The notes under the pieces are model-generated. The model saw only the letters and a list, made by a program, of their open reading frames with translations. It had not been told where the DNA came from and searched no databases. A stretch of DNA of 44,836 nt from a virus, in IMG/VR virus record IMGVR_UViG_3300027834_000301, positions 1 to 44,836 of that record; one strand, given 5' to 3'. Below, one piece after another: positions 23,754 to 30,389 of the stretch. The stretch's first letter is position 1; the number at the start of each line of letters is the position of its first letter. A program made the position numbers and the translations under genes.

Positions 23754-25439
23754 ATGAGTTTTACTTCAGAAGATCAATTTGTAGAAATGCGCTTGGCAAA
23801 TTGGCTGAGCCAAATGATTGCATATATAGCCCCACAACATTTACAAATAGTAGCCGGCCGTGGAGTATCGAAAACGACACAAATACAGGCGGAACGTATG
23901 CAGGAAGTAGTGTTGGATATGCCGGGAAGCCTTCAGATTTTGGTGTGTAATACATATACAAATGCTAGGACTAATATTGTACCATCTCTTTTGGAAGGGT
24001 TTCAGAATTACAAAGGATGGTATGAGGGAAAAGATTTTGTTGTTGGTGTTAGGCCTCCAACTTGGTTTAAAAGATGCTTTAAACCATTGGTTAGTTATAA
24101 AAATGTTATATCCTTCGCTAATGGTGCTTGTGTGGTTGTTGGTTCGTTAGAAATGATTTCTGGACTTGCAGGAAACTCCTATCAACACCTTTATGCTGAT
24201 GAAGTAAAGTATGACGATAAGAGCAAGATGAATGTTATATTTCCAGCATTGCGAGGCAATAATAAATATCCACATTCTCCATATTACCTTGGTACAACTT
24301 TCACTACGGATTTACCTGACATTAATTTGGGAAACCACGATTGGATTATGGACTATGAGAAGGAAATGGATTTGGAACGGGTGAAAGCATCCTATTACTG
24401 CGGATATGAAATTAATAAAATTAATTTAGAAATAGTTAGGGCTGTTCGATTCAGACAGAAAAAAAAGATCAAAAAATTAATAGCCAATAAGGCTAGATGG
24501 ATGCTGAAACATTATAAAATTAGGAAAGGATTGTCTTTTTTCTATGTAACATCCACATTTGCCAATATAGATGCGCTCACAAACGAAGTAGTTTATAACA
24601 TGCTGAAGTCTTTAGGAAAGGAAACTTTTAAACAAAGTGTTCTTTCTTTAAAGAGTAAATTGGAGGAAGGTGATCGTTTCTATCAAGGTTTGGCAGATAA
24701 GCATTTCTATGAAGCTGAATATGCAGAATATTCAGAAAGTATCGGTTTGAAGGGTATGCCTACTTGTAAAGTATTAAAATTTTATGATCCAAAAGAACCA
24801 TTGGAATGTGGGATGGATTTTGGGAAAATGATTAGCGCAGTTTTTGGACAGCCTTTTGGGAAGGAGTATCATATTTTTAAAAATATTTATGCGGTAGTAC
24901 CCGAGAAAACTCGCGAATGGGCAGATAAATTTTTAAAATTTTTCCAGGATCACGATTACAGGGTTTTAAATTTATATTATGATCGCTCCGGAAATCAATA
25001 TGGTTCCAGTGGTCGTGATTGGGCCAGTGAGGTTAAAGATTCAATTGAATTGGACGGTGATGGTAAAAGAACTGGATGGCGTGTTAATTTAATGAGCCGT
25101 GGCCAAAGAACTATATTTCATAGCGATGAATATTTTTTAATGAAACAAGTGCTTTCAGAGGAACTTGAGGGGCTACCTATTTTAAGAATAGAAAAAATGC
25201 AATGCAGGGAGTTAAAAAGCTCAATGGAGTTGAGTAAAATTCTTTTAAAAATTGATTATAAAACTGGAAAGAAAACTATCCATAAGGATAAATCTTCAGA
25301 AAGTTTGCCGCCAAGTAAATTGCCGATGCAATCAACAAATATGAGTGATGCTTTAAAATACTTGATGTATCGAGAAGAATGGGTAAAAATTGTAAAGCGA
25401 AAGAAAAGCGTTATTATTACTGCGCTGGATGGGATGTAG
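23754..25439 (+). CDS. terminase large subunit
   Basis: A 561-residue packaging motor. The ATPase has a Walker A variant AGRGVSKT (34-41), coupling-type QILVCNTYTNAR (61-72) and Walker B LYADE (146-150) with the catalytic glutamate. The C-terminal RNase-H-like nuclease shows GMDFGK (D about 355) and YYDRSGNQYG (D about 410). Together these identify TerL, which pumps and cuts concatemeric DNA. Its 3' end overlaps by 23 bp a convergent minus-strand gene. The portal is not next to it, as usual, but 3.6 kb further on, behind a minus-strand accessory block. Confidence 0.85.
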   Translation: MSFTSEDQFVEMRLANWLSQMIAYIAPQHLQIVAGRGVSKTTQIQAERMQEVVLDMPGSLQILVCNTYTNARTNIVPSLLEGFQNYKGWYEGKDFVVGVRPPTWFKRCFKPLVSYKNVISFANGACVVVGSLEMISGLAGNSYQHLYADEVKYDDKSKMNVIFPALRGNNKYPHSPYYLGTTFTTDLPDINLGNHDWIMDYEKEMDLERVKASYYCGYEINKINLEIVRAVRFRQKKKIKKLIANKARWMLKHYKIRKGLSFFYVTSTFANIDALTNEVVYNMLKSLGKETFKQSVLSLKSKLEEGDRFYQGLADKHFYEAEYAEYSESIGLKGMPTCKVLKFYDPKEPLECGMDFGKMISAVFGQPFGKEYHIFKNIYAVVPEKTREWADKFLKFFQDHDYRVLNLYYDRSGNQYGSSGRDWASEVKDSIELDGDGKRTGWRVNLMSRGQRTIFHSDEYFLMKQVLSEELEGLPILRIEKMQCRELKSSMELSKILLKIDYKTGKKTIHKDKSSESLPPSKLPMQSTNMSDALKYLMYREEWVKIVKRKKSVIITALDGM

Positions 25440-25569
25440 GTTTTTCTTTAATTACAGGTTCGAAAAATATAGGATTGCCAAATATTCCTCCTTTTTTAAT
25501 AGGAATATATACAGCCTTTACCCCGCATTTATTGATGAATTCGCTCACTTTTTGGTAATGCCTATCCAT
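25417..25569 (-). CDS. small hypothetical protein, 50 aa, overlapping terL
   Basis: Minus-strand ATG at 25569, stop at 25417-25419. The product (MDRHYQKVSEFINKCGVKAV continuing with a Lys/Gly-rich YIPIKKGGIFGNPIFFEPVI) has natural composition and follows the 89-aa gene with a 4-bp gap. Its last 23 bp overlap the end of terL on the other strand. It is the third gene of a minus-strand operon; function unknown. Confidence 0.55.
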   Translation of the reverse strand: MDRHYQKVSEFINKCGVKAVYIPIKKGGIFGNPIFFEPVIKEKPTSHPAQ

Positions 25570-25573
25570 AATA

Positions 25574-25843
25574 CTACTTTAAAAGATTTTCTAATTCAAA
25601 ATCAAATTTTTCTGTAAAACTTTTTGGAACAATCCAGTATTGGCCACAATTTGATTTTATGAATGAAATTCTAAATTGTGTTTCAATTTCTTCAAAATGA
25701 AATTTTCCTGTTAAAACGTCTGGATCTTTATTTATCCATTTCACTGTATGTGGCACAGTGATTATATTTTCAGGATATGATTTTGCGTCTGGAAGCTTCG
25801 CAATTACTTTTTCAAGAATTTCTTTTTTAGATTCTTGTTTCAT
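25574..25843 (-). CDS. hypothetical protein, 89 aa, minus-strand operon
   Basis: An 89-residue protein beginning MKQESKKEILEKVIAKLPDA, alpha/beta in look, with a conserved-looking FRISFIKSNCGQYWIVPKSF strand pair. No family recognised. It starts 1 bp after the stop of the 128-aa gene and ends 4 bp before the 50-aa gene, so all three are one transcript. Confidence 0.66.
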   Translation of the reverse strand: MKQESKKEILEKVIAKLPDAKSYPENIITVPHTVKWINKDPDVLTGKFHFEEIETQFRISFIKSNCGQYWIVPKSFTEKFDFELENLLK

Positions 25844-25844
25844 A

Positions 25845-26231
25845 CTAATTCTTTTGATGGGAGTTGGAAGAAAATGAATTTAAATAGTTTTTTGCTGGAT
25901 GGAATTTCATCGTAGCCATTACTGAAAAATCTTCTTGTCTGATTTGCGTAATAATTGAACCTAAGTAAATTCCGCTATAACTTATTTTTTTATTCCAAAG
26001 TTGTTCGGAGAATAAATTTATTTTTTCTGGGTGGAATTCGTCAAACTCAGGAGAATTATTAACGAAACGTTCGCAAACTTCTGCTACAAATTTGCTGAGT
26101 GAATTTTGATGAATTTCAACTATTGGGGAATAATCAAACGAGGAAATGAAATCTTTTTCCATTAATTTATTTTCGAATTTTTTAAAATCGAAATCAATAA
26201 GTTTGGGTACTATATCTATCTTCTTCTCCAT
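25845..26231 (-). CDS. hypothetical protein, 128 aa, first gene of a minus-strand operon
   Basis: A 128-residue hydrophilic protein (PKLIDFDFKKFENKLMEKDF; later EIHQNSLSKFVAEVCERFVN). No family recognised. It is headed by a near-consensus promoter (26236-26264) giving a short leader. A compact, independently promoted set of three unknown genes on the opposite strand to the structural genes is typical of phage accessory (moron) cargo such as immunity or anti-phage functions; this is inference. Confidence 0.66.
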   Translation of the reverse strand: MEKKIDIVPKLIDFDFKKFENKLMEKDFISSFDYSPIVEIHQNSLSKFVAEVCERFVNNSPEFDEFHPEKINLFSEQLWNKKISYSGIYLGSIITQIRQEDFSVMATMKFHPAKNYLNSFSSNSHQKN

Positions 26232-26235
26232 AAAT

Positions 26236-26264
26236 CAAAGATAATCAAAAATTTGTTCGCACAA
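26236..26264 (-). promoter_or_regulatory. promoter of the three-gene minus-strand operon
   Basis: On the minus strand TTG (26264-26262), an 18-nt spacer, then TATCTTTG (26243-26236), a perfect TAnnTTTG. The start codon at 26231 is only 4 nt further, so the mRNA is leaderless or nearly so. A 10-bp dyad with one wobble (26284-26293 against 26315-26324) lies upstream and could be its operator. Confidence 0.68.
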
Positions 26265-26323
26265 TTGTTAGGAAAATACTATATATGTGCGTATTTAGTA
26301 AAATATTTATAATGTATGCACAT

Positions 26324-26394
26324 AAAAAAACGCCTTACGATTGCAGCGTAAGGCGTTCACGGAAAACAACTAAAAGGGGATCTTAATCCCCTTT
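26324..26394 (-). terminator. terminator region of the second minus-strand operon
   Basis: AACGCCTTAC (26329-26338) and GTAAGGCGTT (26348-26357) are perfect inverted repeats with a 9-nt loop, followed on the minus strand by seven T residues (26330-26324). A second perfect hairpin, AAAGGGGAT (26373-26381) with ATCCCCTTT (26386-26394) around CTTA, overlaps the stop of the methylase-like gene. Together they insulate the two minus-strand operons from each other. Confidence 0.88.
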
Positions 26395-27039
26395 GTTGAT
26401 TTTATAAACAAATGGAGTTTTTGTTTTCCAATAGTCGTGGTTAATTATGTAACTATTCCAAGGCGTATTATTCTGCAGGCTGTCCATGTGATGGACTTCT
26501 GCCTTTACGCCGTGCATTGCCAAGTTTATGCAAGTCATTTTCACGCATATATGGTCCATATCCTGTGCTACATAGTAGTTACCGGGAGCGTGTATGTGGG
26601 TTGCCAATATCATACGGCCACTACCGCAGGTGGGTTCGTTGATATTCTTTCCGAAAGTTCCTTTTGGAATTATCATTTGGGCGCACATTGTGCAAATCGC
26701 TTGAGGGGTGAAGAATTGCCCAAGGCCACTTTTTTTATAGTTGCCGGCAATGGCTTCATAAAAAGAGCCGAGAGGGTCTGTCCATTCGCCCGCTCTGCGG
26801 GCGTTTTCATAAATAATGAACAAACTGCCCAGCATTTTGGGAAATCTATTTATCTCGTCTTCGCTGTATTTTCTTATGGTACTGAGGTACCAGTCCTCTT
26901 GTGTTTGTCGTGCGAGCACACAAATAACAAGGGTTAGAAAATCGTCGAAGACGCGCGCGGCATCGTGGCGCATCGCTATAAAGGAAAAGAGGGAATTAAA
27001 TTCCCTCAAATCCTGTGGTATATCTGTTGATTTAGGCAC
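26383..27039 (-). CDS. N6-adenine DNA methylase-like protein lacking a normal catalytic motif
   Basis: A 218-residue protein resembling HsdM-type N6 methylases. Present are GQFFTPQAICTMCAQMI (about 105-121) and the SAM motif NEPTCGSGRM (about 133-142). The expected catalytic (D/N)PP(Y/F) that should follow MDSLQNN is replaced by INHDYW, so classical methyl transfer is doubtful, unless N-H-D-Y works as a variant. The protein is also much shorter than HsdM. Similar short proteins accompany mobile elements of Bacteroidota. It overlaps the ArdC-like gene by 8 bp, so they are translated together. Confidence 0.7.
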   Translation of the reverse strand: MPKSTDIPQDLREFNSLFSFIAMRHDAARVFDDFLTLVICVLARQTQEDWYLSTIRKYSEDEINRFPKMLGSLFIIYENARRAGEWTDPLGSFYEAIAGNYKKSGLGQFFTPQAICTMCAQMIIPKGTFGKNINEPTCGSGRMILATHIHAPGNYYVAQDMDHICVKMTCINLAMHGVKAEVHHMDSLQNNTPWNSYIINHDYWKTKTPFVYKINKGD

Positions 27040-27406
27040 TTTCTTTCTTTTTTAGGGGTTCAACTTGCGCATTGCTGAAAATGTAGGCTAAAGGGTAAAA
27101 TTTAGATTTTTTGCCCTGCTCCTCGTTTTCCTCTTGGGGGTCGGTTTCTTTTTTATCTCTAGGCTTTCCCCAGATGCAAAAAGCCTTTTCACCTTTCTTT
27201 ACTGCAAAGCCGTTTTTCATCCATCCTTTGAAGCTTTTAAATTCTTGGTGGGTTTCATTTGTATAGAAGTGATTTATCACGATTTCGTTAACGTTCCCTT
27301 CTTCCATTGCTTCGGTTTGAAGCATCATTTTTGCCACTTTTGAAATTTCCCTCAAGGCTTGGCGTTTCTTTTGTACTGGCGTTAATTCTTTACTTTGTGT
27401 TTCCAT
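27032..27406 (-). CDS. ArdC-like N-terminal (ssDNA-binding) domain protein
   Basis: A 124-residue protein. FKSFKGWMKNGFAVKKGEKA (about 57-76) followed by FCIWGKP and later FYPLAYIFSNAQVE is the pattern of the ArdC N-terminal domain, which binds single-stranded DNA and in plasmids is part of an antirestriction protein. The C-terminal metalloprotease domain of full ArdC is absent. In this block it may protect incoming DNA or bind replication intermediates; inference. It overlaps the methylase-like gene and has its own AT-rich leader. Confidence 0.68.
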   Translation of the reverse strand: METQSKELTPVQKKRQALREISKVAKMMLQTEAMEEGNVNEIVINHFYTNETHQEFKSFKGWMKNGFAVKKGEKAFCIWGKPRDKKETDPQEENEEQGKKSKFYPLAYIFSNAQVEPLKKKESA

Positions 27407-27571
27407 GATATATAATTTTGAAGTGTTGGAATTAAAGTTTTGAAGCGTGTATCGTTTCGCCTGTCGGCTAATTCCTTACCAATATTGTACGTTAGGCGTT
27501 TTCAGGTTTTTGCTAACGGGGTGCATCCTCAAAAGCCGTTATACAAAATTCCTCCCCGACCACGTGTATTT
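27407..27571 (-). other. 165-bp non-coding leader with imperfect palindrome
   Basis: Between two minus-strand genes the segment 27485-27546 forms imperfect inverted repeats: TTGTA (27485-27489) with TACAA (27542-27546), and GGCGTTTT-like bases (27495-27502) with AAAAGCC (27531-27537). GTTAGGC and CCGTTA-like cores inside resemble cassette recombination (attC-type) sites in layout only. It could also be a structured mRNA leader of the ArdC-like gene. Confidence 0.35.
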
Positions 27572-27799
27572 TTAAAAAATGTACTCGTTAAAATCGTTGT
27601 GCTGTGGTTCTGCTTCGGCTCGGAATTTCTCCGCTATGGCTTGCGCTTTATTGAATGCGTTTTTGCATTGCTCTTTAAAAAATTTATAATCGTCATAATT
27701 GAAGATTGACGAAAAACCCTGTTTTTGTAGAATGCTTTTAACTTGCTCGGAAAGCAAAAAAGGGTTAGTTTTACGGCTGTTCAATGTGTTGTTTTCCAT
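27572..27799 (-). CDS. hypothetical protein, 75 aa
   Basis: A 75-residue helical protein (MENNTLNSRKTNPFLLSEQV; later FFKEQCKNAFNKAQAIAEKF). No family recognised. Its leader shares AACAC-TTCAAA and ATCATGGAAA with the ArdC-like gene leader, which suggests a common translation or regulatory signal. A terminator-like hairpin separates it from the gene upstream in transcription. Confidence 0.65.
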   Translation of the reverse strand: MENNTLNSRKTNPFLLSEQVKSILQKQGFSSIFNYDDYKFFKEQCKNAFNKAQAIAEKFRAEAEPQHNDFNEYIF

Positions 27800-27816
27800 G
27801 ATACTTTGAATGTGTT

Positions 27817-27854
27817 ATAAAAACCCCTATCGCCCTGCAACGGCTTTAGGGGTT
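27817..27854 (-). terminator. intrinsic terminator or attenuator inside the minus-strand block
   Basis: AACCCCT (27822-27828) and AGGGGTT (27848-27854) pair, and minus-strand transcription then enters a run of five T. It lies between the 140-aa and 75-aa genes, so it would reduce expression of the downstream three genes. Confidence 0.72.
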
Positions 27855-27865
27855 CTTTGTTAATA

Positions 27866-28288
27866 TTAGATTTGGAAGTTTAAAATTTCCTTGTCTGTCT
27901 GCGTTTGAAGTGTGGAAAGTTCTTTTTCCACTACGTCCAAAAGCATGTTAATAGTTAGGGGGTTGCTAATCTTGAAGCGGTAGCCATTCCCTGCGGAAAA
28001 TTCCATTTTGGCTTCGGTTCCGTCTTGCCCAACTCGGAAACTGGTTAACTCGTCCAGCTTGGTATCAATCCGGTTTTTCTTGTCGGCTAACTTGTTAAAG
28101 ATTTCAAGTTTTTTAACTCTGCTTTCTGCAGTAGGGTTCAAAATTTGGTCGATTGTGGTACCTGCTTTTTCCACGTTTGCCGTTTTAGTTTCCTGTGCTG
28201 TTTGCTTTGGTTCTGCTTTTGCAGTTCCATTTTTAGCGGTTGCACTTTTTTTGTTGTTTGTGGCTTTCGCCTCTTTCAATTTTTCCAT
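27866..28288 (-). CDS. hypothetical protein with low-complexity Lys/Ala/Thr N-terminus, 140 aa
   Basis: The first 45 residues are Lys-, Ala- and Thr-rich (EAKATNNKKSATAKNGTAKA), likely disordered and nucleic-acid-binding. The rest (SRVKKLEIFNKLADKKNRID; YRFKISNPLTINMLLDVVEK) looks like a compact helical-beta domain. Similar proteins occur in Bacteroidota mobile elements, but I cannot name the family. It is the first gene of the four-gene minus-strand unit. Confidence 0.66.
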   Translation of the reverse strand: MEKLKEAKATNNKKSATAKNGTAKAEPKQTAQETKTANVEKAGTTIDQILNPTAESRVKKLEIFNKLADKKNRIDTKLDELTSFRVGQDGTEAKMEFSAGNGYRFKISNPLTINMLLDVVEKELSTLQTQTDKEILNFQI

Positions 28289-28320
28289 GATGTATGGTTT
28301 TAAGGGTTATTATTATAACT

Positions 28321-28352
28321 TAAAGATACGAAAAAAAGTCGGAATTTCCGAC
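28321..28352 (-). promoter_or_regulatory. -7 box and palindromic terminator/operator upstream of the minus-strand unit
   Basis: On the minus strand TATCTTTA (28328-28321) is a TAnnTTTG-like box 32 bp before ATG 28288. Just upstream GTCGGAA-T-TTCCGAC (28338-28352) is a perfect 15-bp palindrome followed on the minus strand by seven T, so it can act as a terminator of leftward readthrough or as an operator. A near copy is found at 33213-33227. Confidence 0.5.
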
Positions 28353-28509
28353 CTTTAAACACGCCAAATATCTATATTTTACAGGGGTTTAGGCTAATTT
28401 TTACTTATTCTAAATAACATATTTTTAAAACAAAAAACCCTCAAAAATTTCATTCCATTAAAAATCAAAAAAACCTAATTAACTGAATTTCAGCAAACAA
28501 ACCCAAAAC

Positions 28510-28530
28510 AAAAACCCGCATCGGGTTTTT
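28510..28530. terminator. bidirectional intrinsic terminator between divergent units
   Basis: AAAACCCG (28511-28518) and CGGGTTTT (28522-28529) pair around CAT with A and T tracts on either side. It lies in the 450-bp gap between the minus-strand unit and promoter P4. The AT-rich DNA at 28353-28509 shows nothing else I can name. Confidence 0.85.
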
Positions 28531-28635
28531 GAAGCATCGCAGATACCGTCCCGCTCAATGGCGTTATTGCAATTGCATAAAGGCTTTTTTCTTAGATATA
28601 TGACGAATGCCCATAAATAAAGGGCTTGCACGCCC

Positions 28636-28690
28636 AACCACTTAGGTCTTAACCACTACAACCACTTATTCGGTTTTAGTGGTTATAACC
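28636..28690. repeat. AACCACT repeat cluster with dyad upstream of P4
   Basis: AACCACT occurs at 28636, 28651 and 28660, and its inverse AGTGGTT at 28678. The 14-bp arms 28645-28658 and 28677-28690 are inverted repeats with two mismatches. The cluster ends 10 bp before the TGTCACA box of P4, so it is a good candidate operator or activator site specific to this late promoter. Confidence 0.62.
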
Positions 28691-28700
28691 ATTAATTACC

Positions 28701-28736
28701 TGTCACAATCAAGCCAACCATTATGTTATATAATTG
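28701..28736 (+). promoter_or_regulatory. late-type promoter P4 (TGTCACA-N21-TATAATTG)
   Basis: TGTCACA at 28701-28707, 21 nt, then TATAATTG at 28729-28736. It implies transcription starting near 28741, which excludes an ATG at 28723 as a start codon for the following gene. Confidence 0.7.
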
Positions 28737-28740
28737 TGGA

Positions 28741-29025
28741 ATGATTGCAATTGCACATTACGAAGCTTTAAAGCAAATGAGGAAGTTGTCTGAAGACAAC
28801 ATACCTTTTTCATTTTCATTTTTAGGATGCAACTTATCTACTCGCCAGAGCGATGGGTTCAAGGAAATAAAAAAAGCAAAGCTTCGGGTGGGGCTATCAT
28901 CTGAGCACGGTATTAAATCTCGTAGCCTTATAGGCTATACCGATCTAGAAACAAACCAAGATCGTTGGTTCTACTTTCCGTTGCTTACCTCGTTTAACCA
29001 ATATGAAATCAAATGTTCGAAGTAG
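28741..29025 (+). CDS. hypothetical protein ahead of the portal, 94 aa
   Basis: The start was moved to ATG 28741 because an upstream ATG (28723) lies within the P4 -7 box; ATG 28777 (MRKLSEDNIPFSF) is another option giving a normal leader. The core LSEDNIPFSFSFLGCN ... RVGL ... IGYTDLETNQDRWFYFPLL looks like a conserved small domain in Bacteroidota phages, of unknown role. It overlaps the portal gene by 13 bp. Confidence 0.62.
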   Translation: MIAIAHYEALKQMRKLSEDNIPFSFSFLGCNLSTRQSDGFKEIKKAKLRVGLSSEHGIKSRSLIGYTDLETNQDRWFYFPLLTSFNQYEIKCSK

Positions 29026-30389
29026 AAATGATCCGCGACAATGGCGGCTTAGTTACAACCAGTGAGGCTTCATTTACGTTTGAAGCTGTCGATAACCCTA
29101 GAGATCTAGATAACAAGCGTAATGAAGGGAAATCATTTGATTGGACTTCTCAATCATACGAATTACAGGGTTATACAATTTTTCCTTACGGCAAGACAGA
29201 TGATTTGCCTAGAGAAATAAGAGATGTTGTTCTTGACAACAACATAGCTCCCGGTATATTAAGGAAGAAAACACAGCTTCTCTGGGGAAAGGGTGGGCTT
29301 CTGTATACAGAGGAGTTTGATGAAAAAGGAAAACTATACAGGAAGTGGGTAAAGGACAATGAAATATCCGATTGGTTATACAGTTGGGACGCAGACACCT
29401 ATATTACTAAAGCGTGTGTTGATTATGATTATGCTGAAGGGGTTGGCACTATGTTTAAGCTAAACAGAGGGCCACGTATTGGTGGTCGTCCATTTATAGC
29501 TGAATTGGAGCATAGAAACCTAATTGAGCATAGATTGGCTAAGGAGTCTTCTGATAAAGGAAAAAAAGCTACTCGTTGTATTTATACTCCTGATAATACA
29601 GATCCGCATACATTAGGAAATGAACATAGCGTTTATCCCCTATTTGATTTTAGAGATCCCTTCAAATATAAAAATGCTTACTTCTACAGTAGTATGTACT
29701 CCTTTTGTAGTGAGCACTATGCCATTCCTTCAATTTACGGTTCATTGAATTGGCTGCGTCGTTCTACGGCTGTCCCTTTAATACTGGAAGCATACATTAA
29801 AAATGGAATTAATGTAAAGTATCACGTTATTTCCCCTGCAAAGTTTTGGGAAAAAATGGAAGATGAATTAAAGGAAAAATGCAGGCTGGATAACAAAAAG
29901 TATGATGCGTCAATGCTCCTTACCGAGAGGACTAAGTATTTACGAAAAGTAACTAAAGCTCTTTCGGGAGCAGATAACACAGGTAAGTTCTGGCATACAG
30001 TTAAGTATGTTGAAGTAGACGGAAACAACATTCTAGAGCACGGATGGGAGATAAAGGAGATACCAGGAAAGATTAAAGATTTAATAAATGGGAATCTTGA
30101 AATTGGAAGAGAAGCTAATCGTGCTACTGCTGCCGGTGTAGGTATGCACCCAGCATTAGGCGGAGCAGGTGAAAGTGGAAAGTCCGATTCCGGAAGTGAG
30201 CAGCTGTACGCTCTTAAAAACTATCTAATCACCGGTATCGATATCCCTGAAATGATAGTATGCAAAGCTTTGAACTACGCCATTAAAGCCAACTGGCCAG
30301 AAAAGGAAGTAAAAATCGGCTTCTATCACATAGCCCCGCAAAGGGAAGAAGACACAACAAGTACAGATCGCGTTAAAAACAAAGTATAA
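29013..30389 (+). CDS. portal protein (probable)
   Basis: A 458-residue protein. Features compatible with a portal: YTIFPYGKTDDLPREIRDVV near the N-terminus, a long helical part (LILEAYIKNGINVKYHVISP) and the C-terminal EIGREANRATAAGVGMHPAL with a conserved-looking GAGESGKSDSGSEQLYALKN, then IGFYHIAPQREEDTT. The length and position at the head of the connector genes support portal, the dodecameric DNA channel of the head. The Gly-rich AGESGKS is not a Walker A context. It is followed directly by a connector-like gene (ATGA-type contact at 30389). Confidence 0.68.
   Translation: MFEVEMIRDNGGLVTTSEASFTFEAVDNPRDLDNKRNEGKSFDWTSQSYELQGYTIFPYGKTDDLPREIRDVVLDNNIAPGILRKKTQLLWGKGGLLYTEEFDEKGKLYRKWVKDNEISDWLYSWDADTYITKACVDYDYAEGVGTMFKLNRGPRIGGRPFIAELEHRNLIEHRLAKESSDKGKKATRCIYTPDNTDPHTLGNEHSVYPLFDFRDPFKYKNAYFYSSMYSFCSEHYAIPSIYGSLNWLRRSTAVPLILEAYIKNGINVKYHVISPAKFWEKMEDELKEKCRLDNKKYDASMLLTERTKYLRKVTKALSGADNTGKFWHTVKYVEVDGNNILEHGWEIKEIPGKIKDLINGNLEIGREANRATAAGVGMHPALGGAGESGKSDSGSEQLYALKNYLITGIDIPEMIVCKALNYAIKANWPEKEVKIGFYHIAPQREEDTTSTDRVKNKV

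Noticed and set aside
25429-25617. 62-codon plus frame after terL
   Set aside because: It is antisense to two small minus-strand genes with operon spacing and has an aromatic-rich, unnatural composition.
26437-26937. 166-codon plus frame opposite the methylase-like gene
   Set aside because: The antisense methylase-like protein has recognisable motifs; the plus frame has none and lacks a promoter.
28008-28358. 116-codon plus frame opposite the 140-aa gene
   Set aside because: Its hydrophobic repeats are the mirror of the Lys/Ala/Thr-rich minus-strand protein, a usual antisense artefact.
28723-28740. ATG 28723 as the start of the pre-portal gene
   Set aside because: It lies in the spacer directly before the P4 -7 box, so it would not be in the transcript.
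30150-30190. GAGESGKS in the portal-like protein as an ATP-binding loop
   Set aside because: There is no beta strand before it and no Walker B; the segment is a Gly/Ser loop in the portal C-terminus.
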